From contig NZ_QXJP01000010.1 in assembly GCF_004115085.1 (NCBI RefSeq), forward strand, positions 59,641 through 123,640: a DNA stretch of 64,000 nt, in the 5' to 3' direction. The notes under the pieces were generated by a model, which saw only the letters and a program-made list of their open reading frames with translations, ran no database searches and had not been told where the DNA came from. Numbering within the stretch: the first letter of the stretch is position 1; the number at the start of each line of letters is the position of its first letter. Shown one piece after another: positions 52,357 through 60,616 of this stretch. The translations under genes and the position numbers were made by a program. The DNA is from Longirhabdus pacifica (GTDB lineage Bacteria > Bacillota > Bacilli > Paenibacillales > DSM-105158).

Positions 52357-52479
52357 ATGAATTTAAATTATTGATTGTAACCATTACAAGCTAAATCTTG
52401 ATTTTGCAGAGAAGTTTGATTAGTAACAATACCATTTTATTCAACAAAATTATTTGAATGTGCTATATTGAAAATCCTG

Positions 52480-52497
52480 CAGGTGCAACAGCACCTG
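52480..52497. other. Short GC-rich hairpin after the ubiquitin-like gene
   Basis: CAGGTGC-AACA-GCACCTG is a perfect 7-bp stem. No T-run follows, so it is not a standard terminator; it may stabilise the mRNA end. Confidence 0.35.
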
Positions 52498-52515
52498 TGG
52501 GTCGGCACAGCAGAT

Positions 52516-52545
52516 ATAAAAAAATGACGGACTATGAATCCGTCA
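52516..52545 (-). terminator. Terminator of the class C-type hydrolase gene
   Basis: TGACGGA (52525-52531) pairs with TCCGTCA (52539-52545); read on the minus strand it is followed by ATTTTTTT. It lies about 30 nt after the stop codon of the convergent serine hydrolase. Confidence 0.75.
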
Positions 52546-52572
52546 AGTTACCTTTATATGATACCTAATGGC

Positions 52573-53796
52573 TTATAAGGAGAGGTATTCTTTCTTTAAA
52601 TTTGGTATTTCTACAGTTAATGGATTGCCTGTTATGATTTCAAAAATCCCTTGGAAAATCAAATCATCAGCACCTAAAAAGTTATGATCAATGCGATTTT
52701 GAATCGTCACAATACCATATTCTCCGTTACTCCATAATCTAGTATAGAAACCGAATGTCCCTCCATCGTGAGTAAATGTGTTATCTTCCACAAGCCAACC
52801 AAATCCGTAATTTAAGTTTGTACCTTCTATTTCTATTCCAGGAGCGTGCATTTGTTCTACACCTTCCTCTGACAATACACGGTTATCTTTATAAACACCG
52901 TTGTTCATTTGTGCTATGAGATAATGTGTCATATCTTCTGCACTAGCATTCAAAAGACCGGATGGTTTAAATGTCCGTTCGTTCATATCTTTAATCGGGA
53001 TAGGAGGACCAAGTGTTGTATTATAAGGAGTTGGTAAACCATTTTCAATGGCATCTGCTCGATAAGTATAACTGTTGTTCATTTCTAGTGGCGTAAAAAT
53101 ATGTTCTTCTACGTACTGTTCGTAAGATTGATCCGTCACAGCTTCAATGACTGCTCCTAGAATACTATAATTGAGATTCGCATATTGATAAACTTCACCT
53201 ACAGGTTGGGCTAATTCAATCTTATCTAAATGCTTAATATGCTCAGAAATAGACAAACCTGTGTCATTAATGGAATGCTCCAGTATGAAGTCACTTTCGT
53301 TTCCTTTATGTGATGGGTCTCTCGATATACCACTCGTTTGAAGTAACAAATGACGAACCGTTATTTCTTTGGAGGCTTTTTTATCTGCTAACTTAAATTT
53401 AGGTAAATATTGTTGTACTGGTGTATCTAAATCTATTAATCCTTCTTCTACTAATTGCATAACCGCCAGTGCGGTAAAAGATTTGCTGGTAGAACCTATT
53501 GTAAACGGCGTTTGAGCGGTAACAGCTGTTTCGTCTGCTCCAGAAATACCATAACCTTTTGTATACAGAATTTGATCCCCTTTTACAATGCCTATCGCTG
53601 CTCCTGGAATTTGCATTTTATCCATTGCCTCTTCCACAAAGGCATTGATTTGTTCTATGTCTAGTTCACTGTTTGTATCTGTTTCCGCATTTGTCACAGG
53701 TGTATGTACCATGGTGAAGATTAAGGTACATAGTAAGGCGATGATAGTTGCCGTCTTAATGTTCATATTAAATTTTGATTTTGTTTTTATGATCAT
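52573..53796 (-). CDS. Secreted class C beta-lactamase-like serine hydrolase
   Basis: 407 residues with an N-terminal signal/anchor (~13-32). S-x-x-K in 'TIGSTSKSFTALAVM', Y-x-N in 'QYANLNYSILGAV', and H-x-G in 'FTHDGGTFGFYTRLW' match the penicillin-binding-protein/AmpC-like esterase family (FmtA/PbpX-like). It acts at the cell surface, perhaps as a D-Ala esterase or peptidase on wall polymers. AAAAGGAGCGGTTCAAAC precedes the ATG. It is followed 28 nt downstream of another secreted cell-wall enzyme gene. Confidence 0.88.
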   Translation of the reverse strand: MIIKTKSKFNMNIKTATIIALLCTLIFTMVHTPVTNAETDTNSELDIEQINAFVEEAMDKMQIPGAAIGIVKGDQILYTKGYGISGADETAVTAQTPFTIGSTSKSFTALAVMQLVEEGLIDLDTPVQQYLPKFKLADKKASKEITVRHLLLQTSGISRDPSHKGNESDFILEHSINDTGLSISEHIKHLDKIELAQPVGEVYQYANLNYSILGAVIEAVTDQSYEQYVEEHIFTPLEMNNSYTYRADAIENGLPTPYNTTLGPPIPIKDMNERTFKPSGLLNASAEDMTHYLIAQMNNGVYKDNRVLSEEGVEQMHAPGIEIEGTNLNYGFGWLVEDNTFTHDGGTFGFYTRLWSNGEYGIVTIQNRIDHNFLGADDLIFQGIFEIITGNPLTVEIPNLKKEYLSL

Positions 53797-53823
53797 GTTT
53801 GAACCGCTCCTTTTTTATTAGAG

Positions 53824-54900
53824 TTATTGCATGTCCTGCTCATGATTGCACGGATTTTCCGATGTTGGTTTTTTCACAAATTGTCCACCAACAAGCTCAT
53901 CAAAATCATTCCAATTCAATCGAATTGACTTTCCTTCGTATATGTCAGCATCATCAGATACTTGAAAATGAAGATGTGGTGCCATAGATTGTCCAGAGTT
54001 ACCTACCTGTCCAAGCAAGTCGCCTACACTCACTTGATCGCCAACGTTTACCGCTAAGGATCCTTGTTTTAAATGGAGATAATAGCTGTATTCGTTATTT
54101 CCATGATCAATCACCACATGATTTCCTAGTATTTGAGTATTATTGATTTCACCAGGGACGTTATCTACAATACTATTTTCCACCACTACGACCGTTCCTG
54201 CTGCTGGTGCAATGACCTCTTCGCCATATGCATAATAACTTTCGTTCTTTTGTGCATCTCCTTCGTATGTTTGATGCTCTTTTACAATAGTGAAGTCATA
54301 GGCGTAACGATTTAAATTGGAAACGCCATAATGTTTGTTATCGATTGCGTTTGTTCCCCCATGAAGAACGTACCATTCTTCGGACAAAGGAAGGGAAAAT
54401 GATGTTGTTGTCCGCTGTTGATCGGTATCGCTAAACTGCTGGCCAGATAGAATATAAAAGTTGGTGGTGAGTTTCTGCTCATCATCAAAGTGAGTATGTA
54501 ATACCCTCGATTCTGCATCATCACTCCACACATATGTTGTTGTTCCATCTAGCGTCGTTGTTTTTCGTAGATGATAGTCCTCCACTCCATGATTTAAATA
54601 AAATAACATTCCACTCCATACTTCTAAAGGTAACCACTGTTTGACTGTGTCTGAAAATTGTGTATACGTCTTTTCATCCTTACCGTCTAACATCGCCTGT
54701 ATAAACTCATGTGGTGACAAAGGGTTCTTTTTCTGCGCTTCTGCAATCTCTGTTTGTTGCATCGTTTCATTGGATTCTGTAGTCGTCTCTTCAGCTGCTA
54801 TCGAGATATTTGCAGGACCTATCATGCTACTGCATAATGCTAGAGCCAGAGTGGAAGCGAATAACTTTTTCTTATTCAAAACAAATGATTTTTTAACCAT
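53824..54900 (-). CDS. Secreted M23-family peptidase
   Basis: 358 residues with a signal peptide ('LALALCSSMIGPANISIAA'). The C-terminal LytM/M23 domain (~230-335) shows 'APAAGTVVVVENS', 'GNHVVIDHGNNEYSYYLHL' and the H-x-H 'MAPHLHFQVSDD'. The expected first His is uncertain because the segment upstream reads 'NKHYGVSNLNRYAYDFTIV', with Asp as the likely ligand. N-terminal ~45-200 is not recognised. These endopeptidases cut peptidoglycan cross-bridges or bacteriocins. Same strand as the class C hydrolase, probably cotranscribed. Confidence 0.85.
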   Translation of the reverse strand: MVKKSFVLNKKKLFASTLALALCSSMIGPANISIAAEETTTESNETMQQTEIAEAQKKNPLSPHEFIQAMLDGKDEKTYTQFSDTVKQWLPLEVWSGMLFYLNHGVEDYHLRKTTTLDGTTTYVWSDDAESRVLHTHFDDEQKLTTNFYILSGQQFSDTDQQRTTTSFSLPLSEEWYVLHGGTNAIDNKHYGVSNLNRYAYDFTIVKEHQTYEGDAQKNESYYAYGEEVIAPAAGTVVVVENSIVDNVPGEINNTQILGNHVVIDHGNNEYSYYLHLKQGSLAVNVGDQVSVGDLLGQVGNSGQSMAPHLHFQVSDDADIYEGKSIRLNWNDFDELVGGQFVKKPTSENPCNHEQDMQ

Positions 54901-55224
54901 GTGGACATCACATCTCCCTTTAATTATTTTAATGCGTTACAATATTACTTTATCTTTACTTCAATTAAAATATGCCTAGCATTCAAGTTTGTGAATAAGA
55001 GGTACTGTATTGGCTAGGGGGTTTATACTTATGAGTATAAGATGACACGCAAATAGTAACCATCGATTTACCTTTCATTTTCCTTACAATATTGTCACTT
55101 TTATTTTTTAAATCATATCATGCGTTAATATCACCTCCACCACTGCTTTACTGAACGAATGAAGCACTCATTCATCATCTATGCATAGACTAATGCTATA
55201 AATCATGAAGGGTTGGAGATGTGA
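54901..55224. other. 324-bp divergent intergenic region
   Basis: Promoter region for the M23 peptidase (minus) and the Tyr-rich cupin (plus). No gene or strong repeat was seen. Confidence 0.4.
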
Positions 55225-55830
55225 ATGTACCACCAGCATTACATGTATCCATATTATGCTGCTGGCCCCAATCGAGTTGTAAATACAACAGGACATCCGT
55301 ATGCATTGCAACATGGTTACCTTGGTTACTGGTCGTACCCTTACCACAGGTACTATAATCCAAGATATTATGGTATTCGTTCCTCCTATGCAGCTCAAAG
55401 TATGTCGTTAAAAGACTACGGATCGAAACCATTTGTGTTCAACATTAATGAAGCTACGTTGCAAAACAATAATTTCCGTAAGGCCATATGGACAGGAGAT
55501 TATTTACAAATGACGTTGATGAGCATCGGTGTTGGAGAGGATATTGGATTAGAAAAGCATCCTAATTTAGATCAATTTCTACGAATTGAGCAAGGACAAG
55601 GAATTGTTCAAATGGGAGAAGATAAAAATAATTTGAATTATGAGAAGAATGTATTTGATGATTACGCAGTATTTATTCCAGCTGGAACGTGGCATAACCT
55701 TACGAATACAGGGAATGTACCGATAAAACTTTACTCCATTTACGCTCCGCCGAACCATCCATTTGGCACGGTTCACGCGACGAAAGCCGATGCCATAGCA
55801 GCGGAAGCAGAATATGATGATCTTATTTGA
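55225..55830 (+). CDS. Cupin with a Tyr/His-rich N-terminal tail
   Basis: 201 residues. The first ~50 are extremely rich in Tyr, His and Pro ('MYHQHYMYPYYAAGPN'), as in spore-coat proteins. The cupin barrel (~85-185) has 'IGLEKHPNLDQFLRIEQGQG' and 'FIPAGTWHNLTNTGNVPIKL', the two metal motifs. The C-terminus 'NHPFGTVHATKADAIAAEAE' is typical of the YdbB/auxin-binding-like cupins in Bacilli. GGAGATGTGA precedes the ATG. A spore-coat or surface role is inferred from composition. Confidence 0.85.
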   Translation: MYHQHYMYPYYAAGPNRVVNTTGHPYALQHGYLGYWSYPYHRYYNPRYYGIRSSYAAQSMSLKDYGSKPFVFNINEATLQNNNFRKAIWTGDYLQMTLMSIGVGEDIGLEKHPNLDQFLRIEQGQGIVQMGEDKNNLNYEKNVFDDYAVFIPAGTWHNLTNTGNVPIKLYSIYAPPNHPFGTVHATKADAIAAEAEYDDLI

Positions 55831-55849
55831 ATAGATCATCATTTTTTTA
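55816..55849 (+). terminator. Terminator of the cupin gene
   Basis: GATGATC-n11-GATCATC straddles the stop codon and is followed by ATTTTTTT. Confidence 0.75.
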
Positions 55850-55872
55850 AATCGTAAAGTGAAAACTAGTTT

Positions 55873-56055
55873 TCACTTTTCTTCCTTCGTCTTATCTATG
55901 TATGTCATATGTTTTTGTAACCATGTGCCTAAGATATCCAATAATTGTTTGTCTATCGGTTGATCTACCTGTGATTTATATTCTTTCATTAAACCGAGCA
56001 TCGTGTGTTGACCTTCATACTTTCGAAATATGTGATTCATATCAGGGATGATATG
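55873..56055 (-). pseudogene. C-terminal remnant of an alpha/beta hydrolase
   Basis: A 60-codon stretch ending in TGA encodes 'HIIPDMNHIFRKYEGQHTML' and a helical tail ('LLDILGTWLQKHM'). The I-P-x-x-N-H-I/V segment is the catalytic-His loop of many alpha/beta hydrolases, followed by the last helix. In frame, a TAG stop lies immediately upstream and no nucleophile elbow is present, so this is a truncated gene. The remaining ~240 bp up to 56298 are AT-rich with no gene visible. Confidence 0.5.
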
Positions 56056-56298
56056 CTATTCTACTTCTTCATTTTCATTATTACATTTTTTGAAGTTGGT
56101 TTAATCTTGAATTCATTTAAATATTTTTCTTAATGTTTATAAATTCAAACTTATTCTTTAAAATAATTCTGTAAATTCAATAATATTAAACCTTTACATA
56201 AAGGTCGCAATAATCTAATATTATTATATAAACAGCGTTTTCAACAATTTATTGCATTTTTTATAAAAAACTATAACTAAAGAAGTGGAAGTGAAAAG

Positions 56299-56901
56299 AT
56301 GGCCGTAGGTAAAAAAAGTACAGCAAAAGATTGGGATGAATCGTATAAAAATAAAATCCATTCATGGAACATAGATGGACCCTCACCAGAATTAGTAGCT
56401 ACAATAGCATCTAATCCTTCTATCAGTAGAAACGGTACAGCATTAGATTTAGGATGTGGACTAGGGAACGAAGCAATGTTTTTAGCCGAGTGTGGATTGA
56501 AGGTGTATGCTGTTGATCATAGCGAGGAAGCTATAAAAATAGCAAAAAATAATTATAAACAAACGAATGGCGATATATCTTGGATATGTAGTTCCATTGA
56601 AAACTTACCTATTGCAGACAATTCCATTGATTTTGTAAATGATAGAGGTTGTTTTCATGTTATTTCATTGAAAGATAGGAAAACATATGTAAATGAAGTC
56701 CTTCGTGTACTAAAACCCAACGGTATTTTTCTTTTACGAGGTTCATCTATAAGTAGTGATCATTGGGAAGAAGTAAACGAAAATTCTATTCATTCACTTT
56801 TTAGCCCAGAGTTTTTTCAAATAAGTCCGATATATTCAATCAGAATATTTTCTGACGAAGGTGGAATTGCAGGGAACTTAGTATTAATCAAAAAAATTTA
56901 A
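56299..56901 (+). CDS. Class I SAM-dependent methyltransferase
   Basis: 200 residues. Motif I 'TALDLGCGLGNEAMFLAECG', the acidic end of strand 2 'VYAVDHSEEAIKIAKNN', motif post-II 'IENLPIADNSIDFVNDRGCF' and post-III 'EVLRVLKPNGIFLLRGSS' are all in order. It resembles TehB/thiopurine-type small-molecule methyltransferases. GTGGAAGTGAAAAG precedes the ATG. Monocistronic, ended by a long terminator. Substrate unknown; detoxification is a common role. Confidence 0.88.
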   Translation: MAVGKKSTAKDWDESYKNKIHSWNIDGPSPELVATIASNPSISRNGTALDLGCGLGNEAMFLAECGLKVYAVDHSEEAIKIAKNNYKQTNGDISWICSSIENLPIADNSIDFVNDRGCFHVISLKDRKTYVNEVLRVLKPNGIFLLRGSSISSDHWEEVNENSIHSLFSPEFFQISPIYSIRIFSDEGGIAGNLVLIKKI

Positions 56902-56910
56902 ATCATAAAT

Positions 56911-56951
56911 ACAAGCGAACTTAGATATTCATTCTATCTAAGTCCGTTTGT
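56911..56951 (+). terminator. Terminator of the methyltransferase gene
   Basis: ACAAGCGAACTTAGATA and TATCTAAGTCCGTTTGT form a long stem with one mismatch around a short loop; ATTTG follows. Confidence 0.75.
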
Positions 56952-57001
56952 ATTTGTCAGTCATTTTCTCATCACATTATTGGACTGTCTTTATTCTGAT
57001 G

Positions 57002-58282
57002 CTACCCCTCTAAGGCAGTTTGACCTTCTATTTCTTCCGTTTTACTTTCTTCATTATTTCTCACAAGAGACGGTAATTTTATCGCATAGTAAAGGGATAC
57101 GACTAAAAATAACGCAGCCAAAACAAAATAAATCACATCTACACTAGATATTATATTTGGGAAAGCAACAGCAATCGCACCTAGCATAATGGACTGAGAT
57201 AACATCAACGATGGATCTATAAGACCTTCTACTCTACCTATATGTGTAGATTCAACGAGAGATAAAATCCAACCGCTAATGGCTATATTCATTGGTGCTA
57301 AAATAAAGCCCAATCCAAATGCAAAACACAAGTATACCCAAATTTCACTGGACAACGCTAGGAAAACGACAAGAATGGTTGTAATGAATAAACTAGCAAT
57401 GATGATCTGATATGGTTTTACTTTTTTCATAAAAACCGCAGTCACCATGCTTCCTATGAAAATCCCAACTCCCAGACATATAGAAAATAATGCGGCGTAC
57501 CACTCAAATTGTTCTGGTGCAAGTTTATACTTCATCGTAAACATAGGTAACACCGCGAAAGCACCATTGATCAAACCAAAAAGAAAGAAACCTGAAAGAA
57601 TAGACAATAATAGCTTATTATTCCATACATACGAAACACCAGATTTAAAATCTTCCCAAGACGAACGAAAGCTTATATCTTTTAATTTATATTTACCGTT
57701 AGGCTGCCTTGCTTCTAATGGAACGTTACATGTCTGTATGAAAAAAGCAGAAGCAATAAAACTGAGCCCATCGATAACCAAAGCGCCTTGAATTCCTATC
57801 GTCCTATATGCAAGCGCTCCAAGACCAACACCGAATATCATAAAAATGCTATATACCATTTGGTTTAATCCTGCTGCTTGTTGATATGCTTCTTTGGAAA
57901 CAACGCCTTGCACCATCCCTATCTCTGCTGGCATGAAAAATTTAGAAATGCCGGCACGGACAAATAGTAATACAAAAACGAGAAAGAGCCAGTTCATCAT
58001 CACGGCTGCAATGAGTAATGCAGTTAGTCCTGCACGAATCCAATCACTATAGATGGCAATTTTTTTTCGATCTAATTTATCAGCAATGACGCCTACAAAT
58101 AAGAAAACGAATATAGTAGGTAACGCATACATTAACTCAGCAAGCGTGGCCAGTCCAGGTTGTGAAGTAAATACATCTAGTAAATAAAATGCGATAGCAG
58201 CATTCCCGATAATGCTGCCCATTTGTGACAGAAATGAACCGCAAAAGAGCTTAACAAACTGTTTGTTTTTAAATAATTCCAT
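57002..58282 (-). CDS. MFS transporter
   Basis: 426 residues, about 12 membrane segments. 'FLFVGVIADKLDRKKIAIYS' is motif A, 'MELFKNKQFVKLFCGSFLSQ' is the typical MFS_3 start. Macrolide-efflux-like (MefA/enterobactin exporter) group. GGGAGGATATT precedes the ATG. It stands alone, convergent with the methyltransferase gene. Of the three MFS pumps in this window it is the only one without an obvious cluster or riboswitch partner. Confidence 0.88.
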   Translation of the reverse strand: MELFKNKQFVKLFCGSFLSQMGSIIGNAAIAFYLLDVFTSQPGLATLAELMYALPTIFVFLFVGVIADKLDRKKIAIYSDWIRAGLTALLIAAVMMNWLFLVFVLLFVRAGISKFFMPAEIGMVQGVVSKEAYQQAAGLNQMVYSIFMIFGVGLGALAYRTIGIQGALVIDGLSFIASAFFIQTCNVPLEARQPNGKYKLKDISFRSSWEDFKSGVSYVWNNKLLLSILSGFFLFGLINGAFAVLPMFTMKYKLAPEQFEWYAALFSICLGVGIFIGSMVTAVFMKKVKPYQIIIASLFITTILVVFLALSSEIWVYLCFAFGLGFILAPMNIAISGWILSLVESTHIGRVEGLIDPSLMLSQSIMLGAIAVAFPNIISSVDVIYFVLAALFLVVSLYYAIKLPSLVRNNEESKTEEIEGQTALEG

Positions 58283-58475
58283 AATATCCTCCCTAAAATA
58301 TGATTATTATTTGGGTTGGTGTAATAACATAAAAGCACATAAATATGTAAATAAGATGATGTTTGTATTTTTAAATGATGTATAGCTTGTTTGTTCCTTC
58401 CTTTTATTTTTACCTCTTATTCTACTCCATATTTTGGCATCCTAAAATGGACTTTAGTCTAGTATATCCCTACTC

Positions 58476-58592
58476 TATTGTCTAGTTTATTTGTTAGGTA
58501 TATACTTTGAATTATGGATAGCGGGAATTTGGATTGCCATCGGGCTAGATAACCTGTTCAGAGCGATTGCTTTGTGGATTCATGTACTATGA
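58476..58592 (+). pseudogene. C-terminal remnant of a MATE-family efflux transporter
   Basis: An open stretch ends in TGA after '...LWIAGIWIAIGLDNLFRA' and 'IALWIHVL'. The Gly-Val/Ile-Trp-x-Ala-Ile ... Asp ... Arg pattern with a closing hydrophobic tail resembles the last helices of MATE transporters. No upstream body of the gene exists here, so it is a relic. It accounts for part of the 383-bp gap 58283-58665; the rest shows only the terminator listed next and the promoter of the MFS gene. Confidence 0.4.
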
Positions 58593-58616
58593 CTGCTTCT
58601 ATTTAAAAAATAAAAA

Positions 58617-58644
58617 GGAAGAGAAACAACATGGTTTCTCTTCC
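58617..58644 (-). terminator. Strong terminator of the multicopper oxidase operon
   Basis: GGAAGAGAAA and TTTCTCTTCC are perfectly paired across 8 nt; on the minus strand TTTTTATTTTTT follows. Confidence 0.88.
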
Positions 58645-58665
58645 TAGATATATGCCCTTAAATTT

Positions 58666-60369
58666 TTATTCAGGTTGATTAGCAATCGTAGGATCTGCTT
58701 CGAAATCACCATAATCCTTATACTTTACTTCTGACACCATACCACTACTTGCATGATGCAACTCGTGACAATGAAATAACCAGTTCCCTGGATTATCTGC
58801 TGCAAATATGACTTCATACGTTTCATTCGGTCTAACATTAAGTGTGTCTTTTACAATAGGTGCACCTTGTATAGCTTCTCCATTTTTCGATACTACATGA
58901 AAGAATTGTCCGTGTAAATGCATCGGATGATCTGCATCTGAATTATTGACTATCGTTACTTTTACTATATCACCTTCTTCGACTCCAAACACTTCATGAT
59001 CCGGACTTTGTTTATCATTTATCGTGAAGGTTTCGCCCCCATCATTTGTATCTAATGACATCGTATATTGTTTTGTAACTTCTCCAATATCAAGTTCTAA
59101 CGCTTTGCCGTATTGGGTCATATCAAAATAAGATGAAGGTTCATTCATTTGTAGCGCTTCCTCTTCATATCCATTATAAACAAGTGGAATCGTCACGTTT
59201 AATTTATCTTTACTTTCTTCGGCATATACTTGTATGCCCCATGCACCAGCCTCGGTCATATTTATTTCCACGTCGTACCGTTCTGCTGGAGCAATACGTA
59301 ATGCTACGTCCTTTAGTTCTCCGGGTTCATACACAGACTGTCCGTCATAATGTGTAACAGTAAACGCATGCCCAGGAATATGAATGACTTGTGTGAAAAG
59401 CCCTGCATTGACGAATCTTAATCGTATTTTATCATCTTCATTTACTAAAATCGGCTCAATAGCTGAAGCTGCTAGACCATTAATGATCATCGTATCATAC
59501 ATTTCTTTCATTAATTCTGCGTGGGACATTTCTGTCTGGGAGTCATGATGATCGCCGTCCATTTCCTCTGTATGCATATCACTATGCATATCCATGTTTT
59601 CATCCATCTCTGCACTCATTTCCTCATGCATATCCATATCCATGCCTTCGTGCATATCCTCACTCATTTCCTCATGCATATCCATATCCATGCCTTCGTG
59701 CATATCCTCACTCATATCTTCATGCATGTTCATATCCATGTCTTCGTGCATGTCCATATTCATACTCATTTCCATGGAACTAATTTCATCTATCATGATC
59801 GTCTTATCTATTGCCACTTCTTCCATGTCTCTAGGTTCAACAATAAGTGCGCCATACAATCCTTTTTCCACTTGTTCCGACCCATTTTGATGAGAATGAT
59901 ACCAGTACGTTCCATTTTCGCTGGCTACAAAGGAATAATCAAAGTATTCTCCTGGTATTATGGCGTTTTGTGTTACCCCTGGAACGCCATCCATCTCATT
60001 CGGAATCGGAAGACCATGAATATGCAAGGAAGTCAGGTCTGGAAGAGAATTTTGAAGTCTGATCGTGACATGATCTCCCTGTTTTACTTTGATCTCTGGA
60101 CCAGGGAAACTCCCATTATACAACCATGCTTCATTCATTACTTCATCATTAAACATCCAATGGGATGGCTTGGCTTCTAACGTAATCATCGTTGTCTCTA
60201 TTGTTTCCGTTTCTTCTGTGCCTGTTGTTGCAGTAGTTTCTGTCTCTGCTTCTTGTGATGAAGTGGATGATATTTTATCATTCGCTGGAGTTCCACAACT
60301 TGCTAATAATACGGATACCATCATCAAGGTAATCCATAATAACCCTACTTTAAAATTTTTCATGATCAT
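58666..60369 (-). CDS. Lipoprotein multicopper oxidase with Met/His/Asp-rich repeat insert
   Basis: 567 residues. Signal peptide with lipobox 'LLASC'. Three cupredoxin domains carry all copper motifs: 'TSLHIHGLPIPNEMDG', 'GTYWYHSHQNGS', 'HPMHLHGQFFHVV' and 'NWLFHCHELHHASSGM' (type 1/2/3 sites). Residues ~193-280 hold an insert of M/H/D/E repeats, with 16-residue units such as 'MSEDMHEGMDMDMHEE', as in copper-handling proteins. It likely oxidises Cu(I) and protects the envelope. It is the last gene of the operon begun by the two-component system. Confidence 0.92.
   Translation of the reverse strand: MIMKNFKVGLLWITLMMVSVLLASCGTPANDKISSTSSQEAETETTATTGTEETETIETTMITLEAKPSHWMFNDEVMNEAWLYNGSFPGPEIKVKQGDHVTIRLQNSLPDLTSLHIHGLPIPNEMDGVPGVTQNAIIPGEYFDYSFVASENGTYWYHSHQNGSEQVEKGLYGALIVEPRDMEEVAIDKTIMIDEISSMEMSMNMDMHEDMDMNMHEDMSEDMHEGMDMDMHEEMSEDMHEGMDMDMHEEMSAEMDENMDMHSDMHTEEMDGDHHDSQTEMSHAELMKEMYDTMIINGLAASAIEPILVNEDDKIRLRFVNAGLFTQVIHIPGHAFTVTHYDGQSVYEPGELKDVALRIAPAERYDVEINMTEAGAWGIQVYAEESKDKLNVTIPLVYNGYEEEALQMNEPSSYFDMTQYGKALELDIGEVTKQYTMSLDTNDGGETFTINDKQSPDHEVFGVEEGDIVKVTIVNNSDADHPMHLHGQFFHVVSKNGEAIQGAPIVKDTLNVRPNETYEVIFAADNPGNWLFHCHELHHASSGMVSEVKYKDYGDFEADPTIANQPE
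59580..59760. repeat. 48-bp tandem repeats in the multicopper oxidase gene
   Basis: A 48-bp unit encoding 16 residues (MSEDMHEGMDMDMHEE) is present as two near-identical copies, with diverged partial copies on both sides. Length variation by slippage is likely. Opposite-strand open frames here (Met/His/Ile-rich) are shadows of the repeat. Confidence 0.85.
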
Positions 60370-60409
60370 TTCTTTCCTCTCTCTGTTGTCTCTTTTTTTT
60401 AGGTGAAAA

Positions 60410-60616
60410 CTATTTTGTTCTATACCATTTCAACATAAAATAACCAAGACTGATGACAATAATCGGTGTTGTTGTCCACATACAAATGGTGATGAAAGCA
60501 TGCCATATTGGAGTATGATTTTCATGATTTCCCATCATGAATGAAGGGGCTATAGCAAGACAAAAAATACCAGACAAAATAAACACACTAGCAATGACAA
60601 TGTCTAATCTCTTCAT
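60410..60616 (-). CDS. Small membrane protein of the copper operon
   Basis: 68 residues with two membrane segments (~6-27, 38-60) joined by a short outside loop rich in His and Met ('SFMMGNHENHTPIW'). Its start overlaps the sensor kinase stop (ATGA). Too short for a transporter, it may help metal handling or stability of the multicopper oxidase. No family recognised. Confidence 0.75.
   Translation of the reverse strand: MKRLDIVIASVFILSGIFCLAIAPSFMMGNHENHTPIWHAFITICMWTTTPIIVISLGYFMLKWYRTK

Noticed and set aside
50578..53796. Antibiotic-resistance beta-lactamases
   Set aside because: The first lacks a signal peptide and has degenerate motifs; the second matches the broader class C-like esterase family rather than a true AmpC.
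59521..60180. Open frame on the + strand rich in Met/His/Ile
   Set aside because: It is the complement of the Met/His/Asp repeat in the multicopper oxidase; no ribosome binding site or sensible composition.
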